Shown in pieces: positions 33,655-41,510 of a DNA stretch of 64,000 nt. The position numbers were made by a program, and so were the translations under genes. Source of the DNA: Chitinophagales bacterium. Its GTDB lineage: Bacteria > Bacteroidota > Bacteroidia > Chitinophagales > Chitinophagaceae. The stretch lies in assembly GCA_020636495.1 (NCBI GenBank), contig JACJXQ010000008.1:2666001-2730000 (forward strand), in the 5' to 3' direction. How positions within the stretch are numbered: position 1 is the stretch's first letter; each line of letters begins with the position of its first letter. The notes beneath the pieces were generated by a model. It saw only the letters and a list, made by a program, of their open reading frames with translations. It was not told where the DNA came from and searched no databases.

Positions 33655-35919
33655 ATGGCATTCGACATCGATCTGATCAAAAAAGTTTACAGTGAATACC
33701 CTTCCAGAATAGCTGCAGCAAGGCAGCTGGTTGGCCGCCCTCTTACCTTCTCTGAAAAAATATTATACGCTCACCTGAGCGAAACCCCGACAAAGGCTTA
33801 CGTACGTGGTAAGGATTATGTAAACTTTGCACCGGATCGCGTAGCGATGCAGGATGCTACAGCACAAATGGCTCTGCTTCAGTTCATGACCTGTGGCCGC
33901 GACAAAGTAGCTGTTCCCAGCTCCGTACACTGCGACCACCTGATACAGGCCGAAGTGGGTGCTGCTGCCGACCTGGCAACTGCCAACAATGTGAACAAGG
34001 AAGTGTATGATTTCCTGTCTTCTGTGTCTGACAGGTATGGCATTGGTTTCTGGAAAGCTGGTGCGGGTATCATCCACCAGGTTGTGCTGGAAAACTACGC
34101 ATTCCCCGGCGGTATGATGATCGGTACCGACAGTCACACGCCAAACGCTTGTGGCCTGGGTATGATAGCTATCGGCGTAGGTGGTGCTGACGCTGTGGAT
34201 GTAATGGCAGGCCTGCCATGGGAGCTGAAAATGCCCAAACTGATAGGTGTGAAGCTGACAGGCAAAATGAACGGCTGGACATCCGCAAAAGATGTGATAT
34301 TGAAAGTGGCTGGTATCCTGACCGTAAAAGGGGGTACGGGCGCTATAGTTGAATACTTTGGTGATGGTGCCGAAAGCCTGAGTGCTACCGGTAAAGGAAC
34401 CATCTGTAACATGGGTGCTGAAATAGGCGCTACATGTTCTCTGTTTGCTTACGACAACAAAATGGGTGACTACCTACGTGGTACCGACCGTAAAGACGTA
34501 GCAGAAATGGCTGACGGTATCCGTGAGCACCTGCGCGGTGATGACGAAGTGTACGCAGACCCTGCTAAATACTACGACCAGCTGATCGAGATCAACCTGG
34601 ACGAACTGGAACCATATGTGAATGGTCCTTTCACTCCTGACCTGGCTACACCTATCAGCAAAATGGCTGAGGCGGTAGCTGCTAACGGCTGGCCTGCAGA
34701 TGTAGAGGTAGCGCTGATCGGCTCTTGTACCAACTCTTCTTACGAAGACATCTCACGTTCTGCTTCAATAGCTGAAGATGCGATGAACAAAGGCCTCAAA
34801 GCTAAGAGTGAATTCACCATCACCCCTGGTTCCGAAATGGTACGCTACACCATAGAGCGTGACGGTTTCCTGGGCACTTTCGATAAAATGGGCGGTATCG
34901 TTCTGGCTAACGCCTGCGGTCCTTGTATCGGCCAGTGGGCGCGTCATATGGACGACCCCAGCCGTAAGAATACCATCGTAACTTCTTTCAACAGGAACTT
35001 CGCTAAGCGTAATGATGGTAACTCATCTACCCACGCTTTCGTAGCTTCTCCTGAAATAGTAACGGCATTCGCAATATCAGGCAAACTGGGCTTCAACCCT
35101 ATGACCGATAAACTGGTGAATGATAAAGGTGAAGAGGTAATGCTGGCAGAACCTAAGGGTATCGAATTACCGGTTAAAGGTTTCGCAGTAGAAGATGCAG
35201 GCTACCAGGCTCCGGCCGAAGATGGCAGCAACGTAAAGGTGGTTGTTGACCCTGAAAGCAAGCGTCTGCAACTGTTAGAGCCATTCGCTCCATGGGAAGG
35301 TACAGATCTGAAAGGTATGAAACTGCTCATCAAAGCATTCGGCAAGTGCACTACCGACCATATATCTATGGCGGGTCCCTGGTTGAAATTCCGTGGCCAC
35401 CTGGACAACATCTCTAACAATATGCTGATAGGCGCTATCAACGCATACAACAAAGAGACCAACAAGGTGAAGAACCAACTGACAGGTGAATATGGCGAAG
35501 TACCTGCTGTTGCCCGCGCTTACAAAGCAGCAGGCATAGGCAGCGTGGTAATAGGCGATGAGAACTATGGTGAAGGTAGCAGCCGCGAGCACGCAGCAAT
35601 GGAGCCTCGCCACCTGGGTGTAAGGGCCATCATCGTTAAGAGTTTCGCCCGTATCCACGAAACCAACCTGAAAAAACAAGGTATGCTGGGTCTTACATTC
35701 GCAGACAAAGCAGACTACGATAAAGTTCAGGAAGATGACAACATCGACATCCTTGGCCTGACCGAATTTGCCGAAGGTCAACCCCTGACAGTGGTACTGA
35801 ACCACAAAGACGGCAGCAGCGATAGCATAACAGTAAACCACACGTACAACGCTCAGCAAATTGAGTGGTTCAAAGCAGGTGGTGCACTGAATGTGATCCG
35901 TGCTGAGTTTGCTAAATAG
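33655..35919 (+). CDS. acn: Aconitate hydratase
   Basis: 754-residue TCA-cycle enzyme that converts citrate to isocitrate through cis-aconitate. The three [4Fe-4S] ligands are Cys358 (IGSCTNSS), Cys421 and Cys424 (NACGPCIGQW). The substrate motif TDSHTPNACGLG is at about 158-169, and the C-terminal swivel domain carries GDENYGEGSSREHAAMEPR. The length and order match the mitochondrial-type aconitase common in Bacteroidota rather than the 900-residue AcnA/IRP type. It is monocistronic with a terminator. Upstream are a promoter element and the compact transcription unit. Confidence 0.96.
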   Translation: MAFDIDLIKKVYSEYPSRIAAARQLVGRPLTFSEKILYAHLSETPTKAYVRGKDYVNFAPDRVAMQDATAQMALLQFMTCGRDKVAVPSSVHCDHLIQAEVGAAADLATANNVNKEVYDFLSSVSDRYGIGFWKAGAGIIHQVVLENYAFPGGMMIGTDSHTPNACGLGMIAIGVGGADAVDVMAGLPWELKMPKLIGVKLTGKMNGWTSAKDVILKVAGILTVKGGTGAIVEYFGDGAESLSATGKGTICNMGAEIGATCSLFAYDNKMGDYLRGTDRKDVAEMADGIREHLRGDDEVYADPAKYYDQLIEINLDELEPYVNGPFTPDLATPISKMAEAVAANGWPADVEVALIGSCTNSSYEDISRSASIAEDAMNKGLKAKSEFTITPGSEMVRYTIERDGFLGTFDKMGGIVLANACGPCIGQWARHMDDPSRKNTIVTSFNRNFAKRNDGNSSTHAFVASPEIVTAFAISGKLGFNPMTDKLVNDKGEEVMLAEPKGIELPVKGFAVEDAGYQAPAEDGSNVKVVVDPESKRLQLLEPFAPWEGTDLKGMKLLIKAFGKCTTDHISMAGPWLKFRGHLDNISNNMLIGAINAYNKETNKVKNQLTGEYGEVPAVARAYKAAGIGSVVIGDENYGEGSSREHAAMEPRHLGVRAIIVKSFARIHETNLKKQGMLGLTFADKADYDKVQEDDNIDILGLTEFAEGQPLTVVLNHKDGSSDSITVNHTYNAQQIEWFKAGGALNVIRAEFAK

Positions 35920-35928
35920 AACATATAA

Positions 35929-35961
35929 AAAGAAAGCCACTCGATATGAGTGGCTTTCTTT
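35929..35961. terminator. Bidirectional terminator after aconitase
   Basis: 14-bp perfect stem (AAAGAAAGCCACTC and complement) with A and T runs on either side, between convergent acn and tcdA. Confidence 0.88.
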
Positions 35962-35980
35962 ATTGAATAACATTTTAAAA

Positions 35981-36703
35981 CTAATCCCCTATCAGATCCC
36001 TGATAGCAACAGAAGCAACGCAGGCTCCAAAGGTTGCAGGCAGGTATGAAATAGTTCCATAGGCCGACTTCTTGTAGTTAGTACCATCCGTCAGCATCAG
36101 CGATTCTTTATTCGGATCTTCAGGAGAGAACACTACTTTGATGCCCTTGCGTATACCGGCTTTCCTCAGTCTTTTGCGCACCTTATAAGCCAGCGGGCAG
36201 TTATAAGTTTTAGAAAGGTCTGTTACTTTAAGGCGTGTAGGGTCCATCTTGGCACCAGCCCCCATAGAGCTCACAAAACGAAGCTTGCGTTCATATGCAG
36301 CCTGTATAAAGGTAAGTTTAGGCGTAAGGCTGTCTATGGCTTCTACTATATAATCATATTCCGTAGCCAGCACTTCATCCACTTTTTCCGGTGTGATGAA
36401 CTCCTTGATACTGCGCAGTTTCAGTTCAGGGTTAATAGCCAGCAGGCGCTCTGCCATTATATCAGCCTTGGACTGCCCATGTGTTGTCGCCAATGCAGGC
36501 AACTGCCTGTTACGGTTGCTGGGATCTACAATATCACCATCTACAATGGTCATCTGCCCTACACCGGAGCGGCAAATGAATTCAGCTGCAAAAGAGCCTA
36601 CTCCCCCCATGCCCACTACCAATACATGGGAATTGATCAATTTATTCAGCTTTTCTTTCCCGATGAGTAGTTCGGTACGCGAAAGCCATGTCGTATCATT
36701 CAT
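35981..36703 (-). CDS. tcdA: tRNA threonylcarbamoyladenosine dehydratase
   Basis: 240-residue ThiF/E1-like protein. The ATP-binding glycine motif is VVGMGGVGSFAAE, followed by the acidic and arginine-finger part DGDIVDPSNRNRQLPA. These match TcdA (CsdL/YgdL), which cyclises t6A37 to ct6A in ANN-reading tRNAs, using ATP. The usual sulfur partners CsdA and CsdE are not adjacent. The start overlaps the tatD-like stop by four bases (ATGA arrangement), so the two genes are translationally coupled. Confidence 0.9.
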   Translation of the reverse strand: MNDTTWLSRTELLIGKEKLNKLINSHVLVVGMGGVGSFAAEFICRSGVGQMTIVDGDIVDPSNRNRQLPALATTHGQSKADIMAERLLAINPELKLRSIKEFITPEKVDEVLATEYDYIVEAIDSLTPKLTFIQAAYERKLRFVSSMGAGAKMDPTRLKVTDLSKTYNCPLAYKVRKRLRKAGIRKGIKVVFSPEDPNKESLMLTDGTNYKKSAYGTISYLPATFGACVASVAIRDLIGD

Positions 36704-37350
36704 ATCTTAAAAACGGCTTGAAAATTCTTTTGAAGCTGCAAAATAAGTGCATCTTCTTCACTTTTCAGCAACATCGCAGCTCTTTCATATATATCCTTTA
36801 TATCAACTCCCGCATCATCAGTCTCCAGGAATATCCTGTCAACCGGAACAGATGCTATGGATGTAGCAGCACTGCTACCCTCTTTTAGTATCGCAGCCCC
36901 GAACGACAGGTAATACCCGGCATCTACTATTTGCCGTGCCAATTGAGCATGCTTATTAAAACCATGGAATATCACAGGTACTGAAACACGGTGCTCTTTC
37001 AGCAACTGAAGTACCTCAACATACGCCCTTACACAATGAATGATCAGCGGCTTTTTCAAAGTATTAGCCAGGGATATTTGTGCGGTAAATGCCCCTACTT
37101 GCAGATCCAACGATGTTTCAGTCACTTTGTCCAACCCACACTCACCAATGGCTATCACATTATCAAGAGAGGCATACTGTTCCAACTCATCAAGTTGCTG
37201 TTTCACGACCTCAGCTCGTATATACCATGGGTGAATGCCCAGCGAGCATACAACTCCATTGCTTGCTTCTTCAAACCGCTCATACCGATTAATTATAGCA
37301 AACCCATTTCCACCCAGTTGATGTGTATGTATATCAATATACGGCTCCAT
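36700..37350 (-). CDS. TatD-family metal-dependent hydrolase
   Basis: 216 residues, shorter than classical TatD (about 260). The first metal motif IDIHTHQ (His8, His10) is present, with further ligands in GECGLDK (Glu), PLIIHCVRA and IFHGFNK (His), and FLETDDAG (Asp). TatD enzymes are 3'-5' DNA exonucleases with wider roles. The reduced length suggests a compact subfamily commonly paired with TcdA in Bacteroidota. It is the first gene of the tatD-tcdA operon. Confidence 0.85.
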   Translation of the reverse strand: MEPYIDIHTHQLGGNGFAIINRYERFEEASNGVVCSLGIHPWYIRAEVVKQQLDELEQYASLDNVIAIGECGLDKVTETSLDLQVGAFTAQISLANTLKKPLIIHCVRAYVEVLQLLKEHRVSVPVIFHGFNKHAQLARQIVDAGYYLSFGAAILKEGSSAATSIASVPVDRIFLETDDAGVDIKDIYERAAMLLKSEEDALILQLQKNFQAVFKI

Positions 37351-37420
37351 ACCCTGCTAATATATCAATACTGTAACATATTACGTTTGTTATCTTCAGT
37401 CTGATTTTAGTATTTTTACC

Positions 37421-37660
37421 ATGTCTATGTACAACCGCCTGCTGAATATCAAGAATTTTATTGAGTGGAAAGCCTTTGGGGTATGCGCTGCTATTGGCGA
37501 CAGGCTGGGTGTTGCATCTTCCCGCATCAGGCTATGGTTCATATATATATCATTCCTAACAATGGGCTCACCTATCATCATTTATATGATATTGGCCTTC
37601 TGGATGAACATGAAACGCTACATACTAATGACCCGCAGGAACCCATTCAAGTGGTTATAA
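37421..37660 (+). CDS. PspC-domain protein
   Basis: 79-residue single-domain PspC protein: NFIEWKAFGVCAAIGDRLGVASSRIRLWFIYISFL with a conserved cytoplasmic start and a transmembrane helix, then a second hydrophobic stretch IIIYMILAFWM. Full PspC proteins are membrane stress sensors; small forms such as this are frequent in Bacteroidota, and their function is not established. It is isolated between the tatD operon and the convergent yceI gene. Confidence 0.8.
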   Translation: MSMYNRLLNIKNFIEWKAFGVCAAIGDRLGVASSRIRLWFIYISFLTMGSPIIIYMILAFWMNMKRYILMTRRNPFKWL

Positions 37661-37711
37661 CAAAAAGGCAGGATGCAATAACACCCTGCCCTGAACACTA
37701 CAACTGACAAG

Positions 37712-38272
37712 TTAAGCAACGCTTTCAGCACTTACCTCTTCCTCTACTTTCTTGGTCAATTGTATCTCTGCATTTATTCTTACCTCATCACTCACTACTA
37801 CATTTCCTGCTTCTGTTACAGCTCCCCATGTTAGTCCGAAATCTTTACGGTTGATCTTGCCACTCAGGGTGAAACCGGCCTTTGTCTGCCCATATGGATC
37901 CTGTGCTATACCACCAAATTCCACATTCAGTTTCACGGGATGGGTATTACCACGTATGGTCAGGTCGCCCAGCAATGTATAATCGCTGCCTGAACCTTCC
38001 AGTTTTCCATTACTGAATATCATTTGCGGGTGATTAGCCGCATCAAAAAAGTCTGCCGACTTAAGATGTCCATCCCTTTGTTCGCTGTTTGTATCTATTG
38101 AGTCAATATCCGCGTTGAAACTGATCTTTGCTGTAGACATATCTTCTCCTTCCGTTACTGCCGATGCTTCAAACTTCTTAAAATAACCTGTTACAGTGGT
38201 TATCATCAGGTGCTTTACTTTAAACTGTATCTCGCTGTGCGAAGGGTCCAGTACCCATTTTACTTGTGCCAT
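37712..38272 (-). CDS. YceI family protein
   Basis: 186-residue lipocalin-like beta-barrel of the YceI family: KWVLDPSHSEIQFKVKHLMITTVTGYF at the start, DADIDSIDTNSEQRDGHLKSADFFDAANHP-type sequence in the middle and SGKINRKDFGLTWGAV near the end. YceI proteins bind polyprenoid chains in many bacteria. Here there is no signal peptide, so the protein is probably cytoplasmic, unlike periplasmic YceI of E. coli. Convergent with the pspC gene. Confidence 0.88.
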   Translation of the reverse strand: MAQVKWVLDPSHSEIQFKVKHLMITTVTGYFKKFEASAVTEGEDMSTAKISFNADIDSIDTNSEQRDGHLKSADFFDAANHPQMIFSNGKLEGSGSDYTLLGDLTIRGNTHPVKLNVEFGGIAQDPYGQTKAGFTLSGKINRKDFGLTWGAVTEAGNVVVSDEVRINAEIQLTKKVEEEVSAESVA

Positions 38273-38480
38273 AGTTGTATTGTTTTAATTGTTGTTTACA
38301 AGACAAAGGTAAGCAATTAATGTATATACATCAATTGAGATAATTTATAATGATATAAGAAATGATTAGTTAATAGTCAACAGGTTAAATAGATGAGATA
38401 TTCTGATTTTAACAGTAGCGTTACGTTTTCATAAACCTTAAATTCGAATTAATAATAAATTATAGAATGGTTAATAAACA

Positions 38481-38508
38481 GTTAACCGATGGCAAACACA
38501 TGGTTAAC
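38481..38508 (+). promoter_or_regulatory. GTTAAC direct-repeat pair 1 (LytTR-like site)
   Basis: GTTAAC at 38481 and 38503, period 22 bp, with ATGGCAAACA between. It starts 65 bases before the -7 element of the first paralogue. Confidence 0.65.
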
Positions 38509-38523
38509 CAAAGCACTTTTTTC

Positions 38524-38553
38524 TTGCAAAAGAGGAAAGACGCCTGATATTTG
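38524..38553 (+). promoter_or_regulatory. Promoter of the first secreted paralogue
   Basis: TTG (38524-38526), 19 bases, GATATTTG, followed by TACC; the ATATTTGTACC core is identical in all three paralogue promoters. Confidence 0.7.
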
Positions 38554-38618
38554 TACCAGCTTCAGAGCAACAACCAAACTAAAACAACCAAACTAAAACA
38601 AACAAAAAACAACAAACA

Positions 38619-39176
38619 ATGAAAAAGATCATGACACTTCTGATACTGGGAGCATTGGCCATTCCGGCTTTTGCACAGAATCAAACCAACAGGCAGGAGC
38701 AGGCACAACAAGCGGCGAAGTTGGTTATGAGCAATGCTATTGAAATTACTTTTGGCGCTACAGGTACTGCTACCGGCAATACGGTATCACTGGCATTTAA
38801 CAACGTAAACGATTATGCAAATGGTGTGGAATCAAGCGCTTACCAGGTAAAAGTACGCTCTAATAAAAAATTCAGGGTTCAGGCAAAAACGAGTTCTTCC
38901 CGTTTTTCTTACTCAGGAACCACAACTCCTGCTCCGCTAATGAATGTTAGTAACATTCTATTCCTGAAAGTAACAAACAATACAACAGGCGGGTCTGTAG
39001 GAAGCAGCTTTAATAACAGGTACAGGACAATGTCCAGCTCAAACCAGACACTGATCAATAACGCTACTCCGGGCGGAAATAACACCTTCGATGTTACTTA
39101 TAAAGCAACTCCGGGCTATAATTTCCCTGCAGGTACCTATACTGTTAACGTAGTATACACAGCTACACAACTATAA
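38619..39176 (+). CDS. Secreted beta-sandwich protein, paralogue 1 of 3
   Basis: 185 residues: a signal peptide (about 1-19, ending AFAQ) followed by a single domain of unknown family. Shared landmarks are AKLVMSNAIEITF, VNDYANGVESS, KVRSNKKFRV, a glycine-asparagine stretch and the end FPAGTYTVNVVYTATQ. The short alternating strands and the C-terminal TGTY-like ending resemble Ig-fold surface or pilin-like proteins, but this is only an impression. It has no T9SS tail or lipobox, so after cleavage it could be periplasmic, outer-membrane-associated or released. It is the most diverged of the three copies. Confidence 0.75.
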   Translation: MKKIMTLLILGALAIPAFAQNQTNRQEQAQQAAKLVMSNAIEITFGATGTATGNTVSLAFNNVNDYANGVESSAYQVKVRSNKKFRVQAKTSSSRFSYSGTTTPAPLMNVSNILFLKVTNNTTGGSVGSSFNNRYRTMSSSNQTLINNATPGGNNTFDVTYKATPGYNFPAGTYTVNVVYTATQL

Positions 39177-39195
39177 TTTCAGCAATCTTCATAAG

Positions 39196-39236
39196 GCGCT
39201 CATAAACAAACACTTACTGTTTATGAGCGCTTATTT
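39196..39236 (+). terminator. Terminator after paralogue 1
   Basis: 13-bp stem GCGCTCATAAACA with its complement, nine-base loop, then TTATTTATT. Confidence 0.8.
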
Positions 39237-39252
39237 ATTGTGTTATTTGCGT

Positions 39253-39280
39253 GTTAACCGGATGTCAAGCAGGCGTTAAC
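39253..39280 (+). promoter_or_regulatory. GTTAAC direct-repeat pair 2 (LytTR-like site)
   Basis: GTTAAC at 39253 and 39275, period 22 bp, with ATGTCAAGCA between; same arrangement as pair 1. Confidence 0.65.
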
Positions 39281-39293
39281 CGCCCATGTATTT

Positions 39294-39324
39294 TTGTCTC
39301 CAGGTTCCAGCCTCTGCATATTTG
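39294..39324 (+). promoter_or_regulatory. Promoter of the second paralogue
   Basis: TTG at 39294-39296, 20 bases, CATATTTG followed by TACC. Confidence 0.6.
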
Positions 39325-39372
39325 TACCTACAAACACGGAATAATCCGTATTACAAACAAAAAAAGGGTAAA

Positions 39373-39927
39373 ATGAGAAAGATCATCACACTAACATTTT
39401 TAGCACTGAGTGTCTCGGTCAGTTTCGCAGTAGCACAGAATAACGAACTGTCTACTGCAACACAATCAGCAAAATTGGTTATGAGCAACGCTATTGAAAT
39501 AACCTTTAACAGCAATGGCAACTCAGAAGGCGAAACCATTAACATGGCATTCGATAATGTAAATGATTATGCAAACGGAGTTGAATCAGCACCGATACAA
39601 CTCAAAGTACGCTCCAATAAGAAATTCAATGTCTGGGCAAAAGCAACCTCTAACAAATTTAGCTACAGCGGCTCAATGAGTCCTGCACCGCAAATGAACG
39701 TGAATAAATTGTCGATAAAAGTAGTAAGCAACAACACAGGAGGCAATGTACCCAACAACGTAAATGGCAAATACAAGAAAATGTCAAAAAGCAACCGTAA
39801 ACTGATCAACAACGGAACACCAGGAGGCAACAACACCTTTAGCGTACAATATAAGGCAGACCCCGGCTTTGAGTTCCCTGCCGGCACATACAGTGTAGAC
39901 ATAGTATACACAGCAACACAGAAATAG
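39373..39927 (+). CDS. Secreted beta-sandwich protein, paralogue 2 of 3
   Basis: 184 residues from the ATG at 39373; a longer frame from 39286 would include the promoter and is rejected. Signal peptide about 1-22 (ending AVAQ). It differs from paralogue 3 by relatively few residues: SNAIEITFNSNGNS, AFDNVNDYANGVES, LKVRSNKKFNVWAKA and PAGTYSVDIVYTATQK are nearly the same. The middle is rich in Lys, Asn and Ser (KYKKMSKSNRKL), giving a positive charge. Function is unknown. It carries the full cassette of GTTAAC pair, promoter, gene and terminator. Confidence 0.75.
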   Translation: MRKIITLTFLALSVSVSFAVAQNNELSTATQSAKLVMSNAIEITFNSNGNSEGETINMAFDNVNDYANGVESAPIQLKVRSNKKFNVWAKATSNKFSYSGSMSPAPQMNVNKLSIKVVSNNTGGNVPNNVNGKYKKMSKSNRKLINNGTPGGNNTFSVQYKADPGFEFPAGTYSVDIVYTATQK

Positions 39928-39950
39928 AACAGAATCAACTAATTATATTA

Positions 39951-39980
39951 AAAAAAGCACCGATCAACACGGTGTTTTTT
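39951..39980 (+). terminator. Terminator after paralogue 2
   Basis: AAAAAAGCACCG pairs with CGGTGTTTTTT through a short GC core and flanking A-T pairs, then a T run. Confidence 0.65.
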
Positions 39981-39991
39981 GTTATCTGCCT

Positions 39992-40019
39992 GTTAACAGA
40001 ATGTCAAACAGGGGTTAAC
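39992..40019 (+). promoter_or_regulatory. GTTAAC direct-repeat pair 3 (LytTR-like site)
   Basis: GTTAAC at 39992 and 40014, period 22 bp, with ATGTCAAACA between; 42 bases from the second hexamer to the -7 element, as in pair 2. Confidence 0.65.
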
Positions 40020-40055
40020 CAAAACTGATTTTTCCCGATATGGGGACATTTTTTG

Positions 40056-40063
40056 CATATTTG
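40056..40063 (+). promoter_or_regulatory. -7 element of the third paralogue
   Basis: CATATTTG followed by TACC, the same core as the other two; no TTG at -33. Confidence 0.5.
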
Positions 40064-40111
40064 TACCAACAAACACAAACAATCGGAAACTAAAACAAAC
40101 AGAGGAAAGAA

Positions 40112-40660
40112 ATGAAAAAGATCGCTCTCATATTACTACTGGCTACTGTTGCAGGCACTGCACAGGCTCAGAGTAATGAGCAGGCGGCCGCATCTCAATC
40201 CACCAACCTCGTTATGAGTAACGCTATCGAAATTACATTCAATAGCAATGGAAATTCACAAGGAGATGTTGTCAGCCTGGCATTCGATAATGTAAATGAT
40301 TATGCAAACGGAGTAGAATCAAGCCCAATTGAGCTTAAGGTACGTTCCAACAAAAAATTCCATGTGTGGGCAAAAGCAAGCTCAAACAGGTTCAGCTATT
40401 CGGGCAGTACTACTCCGGCACCGCAAATGAATGTCAATAAACTGGCAATCAAAGTAGTGAGTAATAATACCGGCGGTACAACTCCTAATAGTGTCAACAA
40501 TAAATACTCCAATATGTCAAGGAGTAACAAAAAACTCATAAACAATGGTACAGCAGGAGGCAACAACACTTTTGCTATACAATACAAAGCCAACCCCGGA
40601 TATGAATTCCCGGCAGGCACATACAGCGTAGACATCATCTACACAGCAACACAGCAATAA
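40112..40660 (+). CDS. Secreted beta-sandwich protein, paralogue 3 of 3
   Basis: 182 residues with a signal peptide (about 1-19, ending AQAQ). Closest to paralogue 2: the same SNAIEITFNSNGNS, NVNDYANGVESSPIELKVRS, NNTGGTTPN and FPAGTYSVDIIYTATQ landmarks. No catalytic motif, lipobox or sorting tail is visible. The three genes are separate transcription units rather than one operon, because each has its own upstream pair and the first two have terminators. This one ends six bases before the convergent FKBP stop, without a clear terminator. Confidence 0.75.
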   Translation: MKKIALILLLATVAGTAQAQSNEQAAASQSTNLVMSNAIEITFNSNGNSQGDVVSLAFDNVNDYANGVESSPIELKVRSNKKFHVWAKASSNRFSYSGSTTPAPQMNVNKLAIKVVSNNTGGTTPNSVNNKYSNMSRSNKKLINNGTAGGNNTFAIQYKANPGYEFPAGTYSVDIIYTATQQ

Positions 40661-40665
40661 AGTAA

Positions 40666-41100
40666 TTAGTTGATCCCTAAAAGCTCTACGTCGAATATCA
40701 ACGTACTGTTGGGCCCTATCTCCGCACTTACATGCCTGTCTCCGTATGCTAATTGCGGGGGAATAAAAAAGCGATATTTACTACCTACAGACATCAGTTG
40801 AAGCCCTTCGGTCCAGCCGCTGATGACCATATTAAGCGGAAATGTTGCAGGCTTGCCCCGCTGCACGCTGCTATCAAAGATTGTACCGTTGATCAGTGTA
40901 CCATGATAGTGACACGTAACTTTATTATAGGGTGTGGGCTTTGCTCCGTCAGCTTCCTTCAAGATTAGATATTGTAAACCACTGGGTAGTTCCGTCACCC
41001 CTTGATTGTTCTTGTTTTCGGCAAGGAAAGCCAGACCCGCCTCCAGGTTCTCTTTTGCCTGTGCCTGTTTCATCAATCTTAACTTATCTGCAATACCCAT
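40666..41100 (-). CDS. FKBP-type peptidyl-prolyl cis-trans isomerase
   Basis: 144 residues: a short N-terminal helix (KLRLMKQAQAKENLEAGLAFLAENKN), as in FkpA/Mip-type enzymes, and one FKBP domain (about 50-144) with VTCHYHGTLINGTIFDSSVQRGKPATFPL, VISGWTEGLQLMSVG and FIPPQLAYGD. No signal peptide is visible, so it may be cytoplasmic. It catalyses proline isomerisation in protein folding. Convergent with paralogue 3. Confidence 0.92.
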   Translation of the reverse strand: MGIADKLRLMKQAQAKENLEAGLAFLAENKNNQGVTELPSGLQYLILKEADGAKPTPYNKVTCHYHGTLINGTIFDSSVQRGKPATFPLNMVISGWTEGLQLMSVGSKYRFFIPPQLAYGDRHVSAEIGPNSTLIFDVELLGIN

Positions 41101-41196
41101 GATTATTCTGTTATTTATGCGAAAATAAATATCTTTAGTAACATGCCTCTTGTAAATGGCAAAAGGTTTTTATATTTTTCAAAAAATAATAACGAC

Positions 41197-41415
41197 ATGA
41201 AGTCATATACATTCATAGCTGTTCTGGCTATTGCAGCCATCTCCTTTACTTCCTGCAAACGCTCCTACAATTGCGCCTGCTACAGCCCCAGCCTGAACAG
41301 GAGCACACCTGCATTTGAAATTAAAGACACTAAAAAGAAAGCTAAAGAACAATGCGAATCACAACCGCTTACAGGTGCCTATACAGGTACTGATTACATC
41401 TGCAGGATACAATAA
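41197..41415 (+). CDS. Small cysteine-rich lipoprotein, unknown function
   Basis: 72 residues from the ATG at 41197. The N-terminus is a lipoprotein signal with lipobox FTSC (Cys at about 19), then a short domain with five more cysteines: YNCACYSPS, QCES, YICRIQ. The motif FEIKDTKKKAKEQC suggests a small helix-strand unit. Similar tiny lipoproteins are common in Bacteroidota and are uncharacterised. Isolated, with a shared hairpin terminator downstream. Confidence 0.65.
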   Translation: MKSYTFIAVLAIAAISFTSCKRSYNCACYSPSLNRSTPAFEIKDTKKKAKEQCESQPLTGAYTGTDYICRIQ

Positions 41416-41457
41416 CAATATTTATCCAACACATAAACTTCTGACAAGATATAATTC

Positions 41458-41486
41458 AAGCGGGGCGTACAACGTACACCCCGCTT
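41458..41486. terminator. Hairpin between the small lipoprotein and C1 peptidase genes
   Basis: AAGCGGGG-C-GTAC pairs with GTAC-A-CCCCGCTT with one mismatch; convergent genes lie on both sides, and no strong T tract is seen. Confidence 0.6.
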
Positions 41487-41510
41487 AATATTTCAAACAG
41501 TTCCGATATA

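Noticed and set aside
35275..35973. 232-residue minus-strand frame inside aconitase
   Set aside because: Antisense to a fully conserved enzyme; no family resemblance.
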